Shown: positions 35,385-47,547, numbered from the stretch's first letter. The stretch: DNA of 64,000 nucleotides from Penium margaritaceum (GCA_023375785.1 SZWC01004772.1:86665-150664); one strand, 5' to 3'. Made by a program: numbers and translations. Notes: a model not told the origin generated them from the letters alone.

Positions 35385-37043
35385 ATGGCCTCTCCACCTC
35401 ACTCCATTTCTGCGCGATACCCACTAACGACGGTGGCCATCACTGAATTTCGCAAAGGTCAGGCTGCCACAAACGCACCGGTTACCTCGTCTCGTGGCCG
35501 AGGTAGGCAGGTCATGAGGGTGGCGCATGGACGTCCGCGTGGAGAAGACGAGAACCAGAGCCACGACCCAAGCTCTAGGCCTGAACGGGCGTTCAACCAG
35601 GCCCCAATCCACGGGGTTCCGTCCCAACTCGCACTTGCGCGCGGATCACATCTCCCCATGGCGCCGCTCCCAATCAACTGGAACCCTCCCCGTCCACGGG
35701 AAGACACTCGTCCGCCACCCCTTTACTGCACGGCGAATGTGGCAGCATTCCATGGATCGCCGACTCCAGAAACTCTCATACGTGCAGCATCAACACCAGC
35801 AGCTCACATGGAGTTACCGTCAACATATGAATCGGACGGCCAAGGCATAGCGGCGCAAGAAAACTTCACCCGTACTGCGTCATCCCCAGCGCCAAACATG
35901 GAGGCAACACCGAATCCTACTGCTTCCACCGCCAGGACGCCCAAAACGGCGGGTGTTTCCTCTCCCGACGAGGTTGCTGGTGCTGGTTTAGACGACGGCA
36001 CAACAAGCATGCTGTTGCCGAGCATAGTGGGCGACTGTATGTCCAAGGACTTTTGGACCTCCGAGCACGATGCCCGACTCCTTCGGGTCATGGCGCTTCA
36101 CACCCCCATCTTCCCCAACGGTCGTGGGTGGCAGGCCAAAGTCTTCAACGCCATGGCTCCCAAGCTGAAGGACGAGTGGGGGTTGAAAGAGAAACTCACC
36201 GATCGCCAGATACGCAACCGCATTGACAACCTCTGAGCTTCGTGGCGTGTTGTGTACTCGTTGGTGACAAGGAGCGGCTGCAGCTTTGACCACTCTACGA
36301 TGCAGTTGGACTTTCCCGTGTCCATGTGGGCTGAGATACGCACCATCCAACGTGCTGTTGCACATCTTGAGGGGCGGGCGTTACCGTGGTGGGATAATGC
36401 GACGGCCCTTTTTGGGAGTGACACTGCAAAGGGCGAGAACGTGATTTCCACGGTACCAACGACGGAAGCGGGTAAGGACACTTTGCTCACTGATGATGTC
36501 CACGAACCCATCCGCAAGCCTAAAAGAAACATCGACCGTCAGTTGGATAAGGTTGCCAAAATTTCTGACCGTGCCGGTGCCATTGAATGCAACCTGCAAT
36601 AATGCAAGCCATACCATGTGGCTGTTGGGCTGGTTTCTAAGGACAGCAAAGTGCACAAGCGCAACATAATGTGACTGCTTGACATCTTTAAGGCAGACAC
36701 ATGGGCGTGTGCAGATTACGTATTCTCAAGTGATGACCTCCGCAACCGTGTGGCAAAATGTGCTCTTGCAAAGAAACATGACAAGGGCAAGCCTACGCAA
36801 GGTGCAGGCATGACTCATGATAAGGTCACGTGCGATGAAGAAGAGAACGATGGTGGGGAAGAGGAGTGTGCCAGTGAGGATGAGGACGGAGGGGAAGAGG
36901 AGGGCGTGAGTGAGGAGCAGGAGGATAGCGAGGACAGTGGTGAGGGTGATGACGACTGCGAGGAAGTGGACATGGTGGCTACCGACAAGGGTGTCCATGA
37001 CAAGGGGGCTACCCTAGCATGTTCGGAGAGGTTGGATGTGTAG
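35385..37043 (+). pseudogene. Harbinger-1 Myb/SANT-like accessory protein, three in-frame stops
   Basis: One 553-codon frame from 35385 to 37043 carries three stops (near 36234, 36600 and 36671) but no frameshift. It starts with a proline-rich disordered region. A Myb/SANT-like DNA-binding domain follows (DFWTSEHDARLLRVMALHTP to about RQIRNRIDNL, codons 223-283). A conserved segment with EGRALPWWDNATALF comes next (near 36370), and the frame ends in an acidic tail. In PIF/Harbinger elements this second protein works with the transposase for nuclear import and end recognition. It converges on the transposase gene at 37582-38619, the same layout as in Harbinger-2 and -3. The element's terminal repeats were not found; they should lie between about 34840 and 39319. 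Confidence 0.82.
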
Positions 37044-37690
37044 ATTGTATGAACATCCATTCATTTGGCCTTCTTAATTTTCATTTTGAGTTCTCGCTTT
37101 CCATGAGAAAACCAGAATGTGCAATTCATTCATGGCTATTTTCTGCCTCACTAGCTGCCACAAAAGCAGTGCAATGAAGCATTTAACGAAGGGTTCTTTT
37201 ACATTGACAGAAAACCAAATTAATTCCTATTGCCAATGTCGACATTGGGCAATCCATCATCCACATTTTAAGCATCACTAGCCGCCACATAAGCAGTGCA
37301 ATGAGGCATTTTTCTAAGGGCATTGTTACATTGACAGAAACCCAAAAAGATTCCCATTGCACAGCGAGAGAATGAGCAATTCATTCGTGGCTTCTTTCTG
37401 CATCACTAGCCGCCACATGTGTAGTGAAATAAAGCAATTTTCAAAGGGTTCTGTTACACTGACAGAGAATGAATTATAATCCTTTTGCAAAGGAAGAGAT
37501 TGAGCAATCCATCATGATGGTGTTGTGCATCACTAGCCGCCTCATAAGCAGTGCAAAGAAGCAGATTTTACGCGGCCATTGTTATATTGAGAGATTAACA
37601 AATAATTCAACATGGCAGAGGAAGAGAATTAGCACTGAATCATCCACATTTTCAGCATCACGAGCTGCCACATAAGCATTCCACATTGCA
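37044..37690. repeat. Five tandem units of about 127 bp at the transposase 3' end
   Basis: The motif CATCACTAGCCGCCACATAA or close variants starts at about 37146, 37272, 37401, 37527 and 37655, giving spacings of 126, 129, 126 and 128 bases. The last unit is the coding end of the Harbinger-1 transposase (NAYVAARDAENV on the minus strand). The other four look like duplications of that coding end and the following 3' sequence, filling the space between the two convergent genes. Confidence 0.85.
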
Positions 37691-38619
37691 CTTGCGATGC
37701 GAGTACGAAATATGCACATTCCTTGGTCACCATTGGGACGTCCTTCAGGGATGTTGCGCACCGGAAAATGGACAGACAGCATGTGGATTTCAGTATCCAT
37801 ATCCTCCTCCGCCATAGATTGCCTGCTTTGAATCATGTTATGCATGACGAAGCAGGATATAATCAATTTATTTTTCAACCTGATGTCATACGGCGGCACA
37901 CCACCTAGGATTGTGAACCTAGCTTTCAAAACCCCGAACGCTCGCTCTATCATGCTTCTTGTTGCGGCATGCCTTCGATTAAATAGCTCTTGCATGTTCT
38001 GCGGCCGGTTGGGTCCTGGCCCAAACTCATTCAAATGATAGCGGACTGACCGGTAGGGGGTAAGCAAAACAAAGCCCTTCGGAAAGGCAACATCGGCCAG
38101 TAAGTATTTTGAATGGGGCAGCTGTAATCCACGGTACAAAGCGTTTATGAAAACTCCGGCATCGTGAGCACTCCCCTCCCAGCCAACACACACACAAGTG
38201 GACCTAAGCGATTGGTTACAAGATGCCAACACAGTTTTTGTCAACTGGCGAAACCGGTCCATGAAAGCCACGCGGCGAGCACCATTACAAAGCATGACTC
38301 GGACGTGGGTGCCATCGATTGCACCCACGCAGTCTCCAAACCACGGTAAGTAGTCTGCCCGCTGTTCCCACTCGAAAGGCGTGTCTTCTATCCCGTCGGG
38401 CTGCCTAATGATGGTTGGAGCCATGGAGACTAGTGCAGTCGTCACTTCACGTAGAACACGGCATATGGTTGCTTGGCCTCTTTGAAACCTCCCCATAAGG
38501 ATCCGCTTAGGTAGTGCAAAGCAAACGCATTGTGCCCATTTAGCATCTTTTCCTCTATTGACAGAAAATTGTCTTGCACTAGACCGCGGTCTCGAACCTC
38601 GGCAACAATGGCCTACCAA
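37582..38619 (-). pseudogene. Harbinger-1 transposase (DDE_Tnp_4, DD48E)
   Basis: A 345-codon frame on the minus strand with the PIF/Harbinger catalytic core. D102 lies in AIDGTH, the WEGSAHD motif at about 147-153, D176 in LLADVAFP and E225 in MIERAFGVLK, with 48 residues between the last two acidic residues as in Harbinger-3. The usual N-terminus is missing from this frame. Homology to it (ALNDATWVSALEAGHPNTAQML, SIEEKM) continues upstream to about 38790 in other frames, so at least one frameshift lies near 38540. The catalytic residues are intact but the gene is broken. It cuts and pastes the element together with the Myb-like partner. Confidence 0.87.
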
Positions 38620-38921
38620 GTGGCTGGCAGCATCTGCGCCGTGTTTGGATGTCCAGCTTCAAGTGCAGACACCCAGGTTGCGTCGTTCAGGGCACTCGTA
38701 TGCCATGGGATGCGCGCAGCACGATTTGTTACCCGACGGATGATGTGAATGAGGATGCGCATGAGGATGGAGTAGAGAGTAGTTTGGAGGTGTAGTAGTC
38801 GCCTAACCACTGGTGCTTTTGCATGACGTAAAAAGGCGAGGGATTCCATGGTTCTGGAGTTAGTGGCATGTGTACCGATAGAAAAAATGGGAGTCACAAC
38901 CCGTGGAGGTCTTAAGTGCCT

Positions 38922-38961
38922 GTGACAGCCGCGACGCCTTGAGTTGAGTCGCGGCTGTCAC
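38922..38961. repeat. Perfect 14-bp inverted repeat
   Basis: GTGACAGCCGCGAC (38922-38935) and its exact complement (38948-38961) enclose a 12-base loop. It lies just beyond the start of the Harbinger-1 transposase and may be a subterminal element structure, but no second end matches it. Confidence 0.75.
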
Positions 38962-39319
38962 GGGAAATGCCCATCGGTACCGGTGAACCGGCTCCGACCA
39001 GATCGCCAACCATCTCGCGATGCGGTGGGAGTGGCACGGTGGCAAGTGGCAAGCGATAGATTCTTGTCCGTGAAATCAGGAGCAATCGCCGAGAAGTTCA
39101 GACCAGAAAACCCTGCAAAAACCGCGGAGGGGGGACTTCGATACCGTTGGCGGTCTTATGAAAATCAACCAAAAATCACAATTCGAGCGGGAATCTGGTC
39201 ATATTATGGAATCAAAATCAATAGCAAAGCCGTCGGTTCGACGCCTTGGTCGCCAACGTCCATGTTGGCGGAGCCCTTAGGCCATCACGCCGATTTCCTT
39301 CGGCAAAGTTGGAGCCCAT
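38962..39319. other. Unassigned sequence between Harbinger-1 and MITE-1
   Basis: No gene recognised. It probably includes the right end of Harbinger-1 and original D interior, but I could not place the boundary. Confidence 0.35.
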
Positions 39320-39976
39320 GGGCCCGAACCGGAATAGTTTTTAACTATCCTTGAGGGAGAGAAAAACAGGTCTGCGATGTGACGAGCGCAAGTGAGGCCC
39401 TCTCGAAAAATCGCAATTGCGCCATTGTCCTGGAGATTGTGGCGAATCGATTTACAGCGATTTCTTTCATCGATGAATAAATCTATGCCTCCATGGCACA
39501 GTCATTGTTGAAATTTATCGATAACATAGTTTTAGAACTAGGTTTTTGGAGGTTCTGCAACCATTTTTTTAACTATGTAGCTCGGGTCTCCACTATGGCA
39601 ATTTAACCGACACCGATGGCCGATGAGGCTCATCGCCGTCTCCTTCAGATTCTTGAACGCGTAGTGTTAAAATTTGGCATGGCCAACTTTGCTCCAGCAT
39701 CGCAGCCCTCGCGAAGCCAACCCCAAGTTGACGTCACATATTGCGTCAACGGTGCCCCGTCTCGACGCTGCCCGCGTGTCGTGAGAAGATTCCACGTCGT
39801 TATGCTCTGGCAGGCTTTGGCACAGGAAATGGCGGCGAACCGGAAATGGTTGAAATGGCTGACCAATCATCGATAACCTCTGCCGCGCAAAACCAGCTTA
39901 TCAATTATTGGTTTAACTAAACTCTATTGGCGCAAAAAACCGATCGATAGATCTAAACGATTCCGGTTCGGGGCCC
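39320..39976. mobile_element. MITE-1, 657-bp deletion derivative of the Harbinger-3 family
   Basis: The left end reads GGGCCCGAACCGGAATAG and the right end, complemented, GGGCCCCGAACCGGAATCG. About 280 bases at the left match the complement of the right end of Harbinger-3 (56430-56713), including TTTTTAACTATCC and CTCGAAAAATCGCA. About 200 bases at the right match the complement of the left end of Harbinger-3 (53037-53240), including TCTATCGATC and ATCGATGATTGGT. It has both ends of the autonomous element but none of its genes and could be moved by its transposase. No clear 3-bp target duplication is seen. Confidence 0.87.
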
Positions 39977-40108
39977 ACAGCTCCTCGCTGACTAGCGAAT
40001 TTGTTGTGGCATGAACTCGCCACTCGGCTCTCCTCGCCACCTCCTCGGGGCGAGCAGGCTGCGCAAACTTGTCGGGAACTTTCCTTCCTCCTTTTTTTTG
40101 CTTTCCCC
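39977..40108. other. Short unassigned spacer
   Basis: About 130 bases between MITE-1 and Harbinger-2; presumably original D interior. Nothing recognised. Confidence 0.4.
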
Positions 40109-40394
40109 GGGCCGCACACCAAGGTTGCTGAATTTCATCTTTCAGCCATTATGCAAAAAGTGCGGGTAGATGAATTTCAGTGAACGAGGTACCCGCTTCG
40201 TGTGCATAAGTCGGCTGAACGTCATTTTCGTGCTTGTTGAGTCATTTGCCCGCCTTTCAACAACCTTCATGCATGAAGTTCGTCCTTTCAGGGTTTCGAA
40301 CCGTTGACCTTCCGGTCAACGACGTCTTCGTCGGGTCACCCGCGCTTCCATAGCAGAGGCGCAAGACCGACCAGCGCCCTGCCTTCCAGAGCCG

Positions 40395-41788
40395 TTGCAC
40401 GGACAAGCCGCTGACGACCTATGTACTCACCCGTCGAAGTCGCACCGCCATCATTGTCGTCGTGTCGCCGTACTCCAACGCTCCGCCAAATCCACACAAC
40501 TTCATAGCCGGGATTTCATAATTATGTTTCAATGCCTTGTAGGGTTGTTGTACACCATGGACGAGGAGGAGCTTGACGAAGAAGTTCACGACACCGTCAT
40601 TCATGAGGCCATTCGTCTATGGACCATCATACTCGTCATGCTCCAAGCCATACTTTCCGACATTCGCCGACGTCTAGTGTCACGATCACTTTGCCGTGAG
40701 ATGCACATTAACGCATTTGGAGGGCTGCCATGGCTTCATGACCTACATCGTGGGCACCCCGCCGAACTCTTCAACATGACAAGGATGTCACGGGAGTCCT
40801 GGTTCAACATCCTACACGTCCTTCGCGGCCGCACCTCCATCCGCGATACCATCGTCAGTGTTGAAGAGAAGCTCTTCCTCTCGACACAGTGTGTGTGTCA
40901 TGCCGCGAACTTGAACTTGCCGAGAGATTCCAGCGAGGCATGGCCACTGTTGGGAGAGTCATTCGCGAGGTGGTCGCAGCGATAAACAGTTTGGCAAGTG
41001 ACACCATTTGGCAACCCAATCCCGACAACTCACCCCCACGGGCATGGCAGGGAAGACGAGACTACATGCCATACTTTCGCCATTGTGTTGGTGTGCTTGA
41101 CGGCACACACATGCCGGTCATTGTCACCCTACGTCGGCGTGCGGCATACATCAATCGGCATCAACAGATTACCCAAGAAATTTTTGCAACTTGCAACGCT
41201 GAATTACGCTTCACCTACGTCACTACCGGATGGGAGGGTTCAGCTCATGATGCACGCATGTTCCGCGATGCATTGGCACGTGGCTTTGACCTTCCACCGG
41301 ATACATACGTCCTTGCCAATGCGGCTTTTTCAGAAGGCCATGGATGCCTAACGCCTTACCGGGAGAGACGCTACCATCTTCAAGAGTTCTGACCAAGTGC
41401 CGCAAGACCACAAGATGCACAAGAACTGTTCAATCGTCGGCACTCCTCGGCACGCTCCATGATTGAGCGTGCGTTTGGAGTCTTGAAAGCCCGCTTTCAC
41501 ATCATGCGCGGTGTGCCCAATTACCCCATCCACTTCCAAGGCCGGCTCTTGTTGTCTTGTTTTGTTATGCACAACTTGATCCAAGCACAACAGAACGTGG
41601 GGGACAATGTGCAAGGTGAGCAAGGGGCGGACATGGGGGGGAATCATGCACGACTCCTCCGGTTTGTTTTGCGTGGGAGAAGGCTTGGTGACCTACGCAT
41701 GTGGCAGATGAGGGATGATATAGTAACTACTATATGGCGGGATTATGTGGAAGGAGAGGGGGAAGAGACCAATGTTGAAAATAATTGA
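40395..41788 (+). pseudogene. Harbinger-2 transposase, broken, second catalytic Asp replaced by Asn
   Basis: The N-terminal half is read from 40395 to about 40890 (GLPWLHDLHRGHPAELFNMT). The core continues in another frame from 40889 (LAERFQRGMATVGRVIREVV, VLDGTH, TGWEGSAHD) to a stop near 41391, and the C-terminal part follows from 41459 (MIERAFGVLKARF, LLLSCFVMHNLIQ). The position corresponding to D259 of Harbinger-3 reads LANAAFSEG, so the second acidic residue of the triad is Asn. With a frameshift, a stop and a lost catalytic residue the gene is dead. It converges with the Myb-like gene on the other strand, with only about 20 bases between them. Confidence 0.85.
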
Positions 41789-41808
41789 TGAAGATGTTAC
41801 ATTGTCAT

Positions 41809-43483
41809 CTACACATCATCCTCAAGGTGCACAACAGCAAGCAATGTATCATTCACAATTGTATGTAATCCTACGTCCTCCTCTTCCGCGTTCACTGATG
41901 CATCATCTACAAGATCTATGACATACAGATTAATGCCTAACATGGACACTATGACATCCAAACGAAGATCACCATCCGAGTATACGAACTCCTCACATGC
42001 CGTCGTGTCTTTCTTCAACGCATGCAACAGGGGAAATTTGTGCTCCCGTGGTAAGGCACGGTCCATGATTATGATGTTGACAGCCTTACCATAGGAAATC
42101 TTCGGTCCGTTGTCGCGTATGATGCACTCCAACTTCGCGGCATGTGCAACCATCTTGTCGACAATGTCGATCTGCTTCTCCACCGACCCCTTGTGACGGA
42201 CTCGACGACCATGTTTGTCCGCACGGTCATCGTCTGTTGTGTTGACATTGTCAACGTCGGGCGAGGCATTGTCGCTCGTCAACACTTTTTCGCCGTGTGC
42301 CTTGTCCACCGAGAAGAACTTTGTTGCTATGTCGAACCATGGAATGCTTCGGCCCTCCAACTTTCCTTGTTGTGGGTTGATCTTACGAACCTCCTCCCAT
42401 TTCTCCGGTGCAAGCTCAATCTGCCAAGTGCGGCGGTTGAACAGCCTACCACTTTGGCCGACGAGGCCAAATTCTAGCTTCCACAAGGATCCAATCATAT
42501 CCAGCCGGCTATGTAGCTGGATGCGGGACAAATTTTCTACGCACCCGAACGCAGTGCTCAGTGCGGGGGAAATGTTGTCGTACAGTTTCCCCATCCACCC
42601 GGCCGAGTATCTGAATTGGGGCGCCGCGTCCAATGCTGCCTGAACAAGCGCCACGTCGCGTTCATGGTTCCAGAAGCCCCTTCCAAGGCCTCCGACACCG
42701 CCGAATGTAGCTTTGCTTATGGATGGGGCTGACAGCATGGACGACGACGGTACATCGTGGGCTGGCGCAATACTAGAGGTTCCGGGCGTTGCCGATGGTG
42801 ATGAAGATGTTGGGATGGCCGTGGTGCTTGCAGCAGGCGATGCGCTAGTACTTTGTCTTGCGGCAGGGGGCGGCAATCCATTTGCAATTGCAGGAGCAGA
42901 AGCCGTCTACCACGTAGCTGACCTTGGCTTTTGTAGCGCGGGAGCTCCAGCTGCTGCAACGCCGCCCACCGTGGATGGGCTCGATGGTGCGGCAGCTGTT
43001 GAAGGCATAGGCGTCGTCGACTCCAATGGAGTCACCGAAATAGAGGTTCCTGCGGGGAGCCCGGGGGAGTGGGGGGAGGGGGCGAATGGCAACCGGCCCC
43101 TCCGCAGCAGGCTTAACACGGAGGCAAAGCGCGGGGACATTTTGTGGGCGTGGCACAGGGGCGATGCCCAAGGCGATGTAGCGGCCCGGTAGAGGAGCGC
43201 ATGGGACGTACACGCCATGCTTATATGTCATACCATTGTTCCCGACGCATGGACTGCGGTTGTAGTCAGCCTCCTCACCCGTTGGCTCTTCTGCTCCGCG
43301 ATGCCGACGTTGTATACGTGACATTACAGGAAGATGGGGCATGCACTCGAAATTTTATGGGTATTGGTTGCCATCGTACTCGCGGGGAAGCACGGAAGAG
43401 GTTGACTGGGAGGATGCCAACTGCTGCGTCCACGGAGTGAAGGCGGTGGTGGAGGTGGTCGATGCCAACGATGAGGAAGAGGC
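41809..43483 (-). pseudogene. Harbinger-2 Myb/SANT-like protein, cut by Copia-3 near its start
   Basis: A 355-codon frame (42876-41809) holds the Myb/SANT-like domain (GFWNHERDVALVQAALDAAP to SRLDMIGSLWKLEFGLVG, about codons 65-145). A conserved middle with LEGRSIPWFDIATKFF and a basic segment HGRRVRHKGSVEKQIDIVDK follow. An N-terminal part in another frame (about 43478-42845) aligns with the Harbinger-3 protein around YVPCAPLPGRYIALGI, and has one stop near 43355. The first codons lie beyond Copia-3 at about 49968-49961, where ATGGCC is found. So Copia-3 landed within the first few codons. The protein would be the DNA-binding partner of the transposase. Confidence 0.8.
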
Positions 43484-44133
43484 TGTTGACAAAATTGGCC
43501 TTGGGTTGGGTTGGCGCAAGGAGATAGGCTTGGTGTGGGTCAGTCCTAATATGCAAGCGTCTGATGTTGAGGGCCTGGGTTCTGCTCCTGAAATGTAGAA
43601 TGCTTTTTGGATCTCAGGTGACCACTGGTTGTGGCCTGGAGTAACCACAGGTGGCTCATGTGGAGCCACAGGTGGCCTGGAGTAACCACAGGTGGCTCAG
43701 GTGGAGCCACAGGTGGCCTGGAGTAACCACAGGTGGCTCAGGTGGAGCCACAGGTGGCCTGGAGTAACCACAGGTGGCCAGGAGTGGCCAGGAGTGGCCA
43801 GGAGTAGGCCAGGAGTGGCCAGGAGTGGCCAGGAGTGGCCAAGAGTAGGCCAGGAGTGGCCAGAGGCAGCCTGAGGTAGCCTGAGGGAGCCTGAGGTGGC
43901 CACAGATGGCAACAGACTGTCACAGGGCACCTACCCTCCAGCCTAGATGCCAGGAGACCAGCCACACAGCTGGATTGTGGACAGTCCTTGATCCTAAGCT
44001 ATTTACTCTAGGCTCCTATTGTCATGAGACAACACAATAACTACTTTGTCTTCACTTTCTGCCAAGTGGCTCAACTTCTCTCTCACTTGTGCACATAAGG
44101 CCCTCTCCTCACCTTGGACCTACACTTTCTACA
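43484..44133 (+). repeat. Copia-3 5' LTR with internal minisatellites
   Basis: 650 bases. About a third of it is tandem repeat: three or more copies of a 41-base unit around GGAGTAACCACAGGTGGCTC (about 43639-43770), then about ten units of GGCCAGGAGT and variants (43765-43865). The other LTR carries the same array at 49460-49690. Confidence 0.92.
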
Positions 44134-44146
44134 TGGTACCAGAGCC
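44134..44146 (+). other. Copia-3 primer binding site
   Basis: TGGTACCAGAGCC starts directly at the LTR end, one mismatch from the usual plant copia site complementary to initiator tRNA-Met. Confidence 0.85.
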
Positions 44147-46012
44147 ATAAGAGAGTGTGCGTTGTGCGCCTTGTGATCCCTCCTCTAGGAGGGAGAGAGT
44201 CCTTGTTGGCTCACCTCTGGCAATCCTTCCTGAACAGAGTGGTTGCTTGCCATGGCTACCACTGAAGCCATGCCCTCCGTCCCTATCTTCATCGGCGCCA
44301 ACTACGACTCATGGGCACGCCGCCTTCGCTTTGCCCTGGCTAATGCCAAGGTGTGGGGCCACGTCACTGGAGACGTCACCAAACCACCCCCCACAGCTGA
44401 CAAGGAAACTCGTATGGCGTGGGAAGATAACGAGAACAAGGCTATGTTTCTGATTGACAGAGCTCTTGACTCCAAGTGGTCCGACATCTGCAACAACTGC
44501 GATTCGGCAAAGGCAATGTGGGACAATGTCAAGGCAGCACACATCAAAGCTTCGTCTGATGGCGCGTTTCACCTCCTTGGCCGCATCTTCACCCTCCGTT
44601 ATACCCCCAAAGAGGGCATGGTTGCCTACATCGCGCGCATTGAGAGCATTCGTGCCAAACTCAAGGCCATCAATGGCGATGAGATTCACAAGGCTGAAGT
44701 ATTTTTCACTCTTGGCATGCTCAATGGCCTGCCATCCGAGTGGGATGTCTTCAAGCTCAGCCTGCGCCATCTCAACAAAGACCTTCTCACGTTTGACTAC
44801 GTCGCGGGACGTTTCATGGAAGAAGAGAAGGAAATCAACCGCAAAGAGGAAGCTTCCGCCTTCGTCGCCTCCAACTTTCGTGGGGGAAAACTCACCTCCA
44901 CAACTCCTCAGGGTTCAAGCATGGCCTCCTCCAACAAGGGGAAAGGCTCCACAACAGCCGGGCCAAGGACCAAGTGTTCCTTTTGCGGCATCAAAGGGCA
45001 CACAAGTGAGAAGTGTTTCCGCAAGCGTGAAGCTGAGTAGTACAAGACTCATGGCCACGACAAGTGCGCACCCCGTTTCTCAAAGGGTGAACCGGAGTCC
45101 AACTCCGATAGCGAAGGGATCGTAGAATCCAATGTCGTGGAAGAGACATTTGATGAACGTTTTGGTTTCATGGCTTACACTGGTGCAAGTCCAAATCCCT
45201 CATCCGCTAAGGAGAAGAAAGATGTGCTGGACACCGGATGCACATCACACATCTCCCCGTCTCTCGATGCGTTCTCAACGTACGAGACAGATGCATCTTC
45301 AAGGAAAGTTTCTGGCTTCACTCCAAAGATCAAGGCGACAATTCAAGGCAGTGGAGCAGTACACCTGCAAACCTCGTGTGGTACTCTAGTCCTTAACGGG
45401 GCACTTCATGTACCCGAGATTTCCCACAACCTTATCTCCGCCTCTGTGCTTGACGATGAGGGGCACACCATTCTCCTCCGCAAGGGGAAATTCACCATTT
45501 GGAACAAGAAGGATCAGGTTGTTGCAACTGGAACACGTGACAAAAATTTGTGGGTCTTTGATCCTCCAAGCACTAGTCTGCATGTAACAGCCAATGGGGA
45601 GGGACAGCCCGAGACCCCACCTGGTTGTCCAATTGATAGTGTGGACACTGTGGGACTGATTCATTCTGCAGGTGCTGTCCAACCTTGTGCAGAAGACAGT
45701 GTCCTCCCTCAAGCAAAGCCTCCACAAGAGACATCAGCCCTCTGGCATCGTCGACTCGGTTACCTTCACCACAAAGCCATCCTTCACCTTGCGCAAGCGG
45801 CCACAGGGATGCAGGTACAAGGGATCAGCACTCCTGCAAACCCATGCCATACTTGTCTTGAGGGCAAGCATCATCGCATGCCTTTCCCAAAGAGCAACAC
45901 ACGATCAAGCAGGCCGCTCCAACTCGTCCACATGGATGTAGCCGGTCCATTCCGGAACCCATCCAAAGGGGGATACCGGTATGCTCTCGTGATCGTGGAT
46001 GATTTTTCACGG

Positions 46013-46630
46013 CATGTGAGAACCTTCATGCTCAAGACTAAGGCTGATGTCTTCCAGCACTTCAAGGAGTTTGCTGCTGAATGCGAGACCCAGTTTGGAC
46101 GACCTCTTCAAGCCATTCGCACGGACGGTGGTGGGGAGTTCGTGAACGAGGAGATGAAGACCTTCCTCAGCAGCAGAGGCATTCTCCATCAACGTTCGGC
46201 CCCCTACACCCCTCAACAAAACGGGGTGGCTGAACGTGCCAACAGGACCTTGTTNNNNNNNNNNNNNNNNNNNNNNNNNNNNNNNNNNNNNNNNNNNNNN
46301 NNNNNNNNNNNNNNNNNNNNNNNNNNNNNNNNNNNNNNNNNNNNNNNNNNNNNNNNNNNNNNNNNNNNNNNNNNNNNNNNNNNNNNNNCATGTGAGAACC
46401 TTCATGCTCAAGACTAAGGCTGATGTCTTCCAGCACTTCAAGGAGTTTGCTGCTGAATGCGAGACCCAGTTTGGACGACCTCTTCAAGCCATTCGCACGG
46501 ATGGTGGTGGGGAGTTCGTGAACGAGGAGATGAAGACCTTCCTCAGCAGCAGAGGCATTCTCCACCAACGTTCGGCCCCCTACACCCCTCAACAAAACGG
46601 GGTGGCTGAACGTGCCAACAGGACCTTGTT
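46013..46630. other. Duplicated flanks around a 134-n gap (likely artefact)
   Basis: The 242 bases at 46013-46254 reappear at 46389-46630 with one or two differences, on either side of n at 46255-46388. A gap placed between overlapping contigs explains this better than a duplicated integrase core. Confidence 0.85.
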
Positions 46631-46978
46631 TGAAATGGTTCGTTGCATGCTACATGAGTGGTCGTTGCCAATGGAATGGTGGGGGGAGGCGTTGATGCAC
46701 GCGGTGTATGTGAGGAACAGGTGCCCCTCACAAGCACTTCGAGGACAGACCCCTATCGCTTTGTGGAGCAACAGTTCTCCAGATCTGACTATGGCGAAGG
46801 TGTTTGGGTGCCTCGCTTTTGCCAGGGTTCCAGAGAGCACGCGCACATCGAAGCTTGCCCCACGGAGTGTGCGATGCATTTACCTTGGAATTCAGCCGGG
46901 GACCAAGGCTTACCGACTGTTCAATCCCACAACAAACAAGTTCATCATCACGCGAGAGGCAGAATTTGACGAATCTGT

Positions 46979-47547
46979 CTGTGGTCTTCCAGTTTCAACA
47001 CATCAACCTCCAAGCAACCTCATCATTCTCCAGCATCGAGCTCCAACACCATCAGCACAGGTGGAATCAGCAACACCCACGTCTACCAGCACTGACAACG
47101 GTGGTGGAGAGAGCACAAGTGGTTGCTCGCACAACCAAGCAGCCAGTACACCACCTTCAGGAGCCTCTCTGAGAGTCACTGGAGCAGAAGATGAGGGACC
47201 AGGACAGCAGCCAGAAGAAACCCCTTCAGCGACCAGCCAACCCATCAACCATACCTCGCCTGNCTGTGGTCTTCCAGTTTCAACACCTCAACCTCCAAGC
47301 AACCTCATCATTCTCCAGCATCCAGCTCCAACACCATCAGCACAGGTGGAATCAGCAACACCCACGTCTACCAGCACTGACAACGGTGGTGGAGAGAGCA
47401 CAAGTGGTTGCTCGCACAACCAAGAAGCCAGTACACCACCTTCAGGAGCCTCTCTGAGAGTCACTGGAGCAGAAGATGAGGGACCAGGACAGCAGCCAGA
47501 AGAAACCCCTTCAGCGACCAGCCAACCCATCAACCATACCTCGCCTG
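46979..47547. other. Duplicated flanks around a single n (likely artefact)
   Basis: 284 bases at 46979-47262 are repeated at 47264-47547 around one n at 47263, within the low-constraint linker before reverse transcriptase. This is the same pattern as at 2933 and 46255. Confidence 0.82.

Noticed and set aside
34843-35427. Host gene in the open frames around the 13-bp minisatellite
   Set aside because: Frames overlap, are repetitive and show no domain; they lie between D interior and Harbinger-1.
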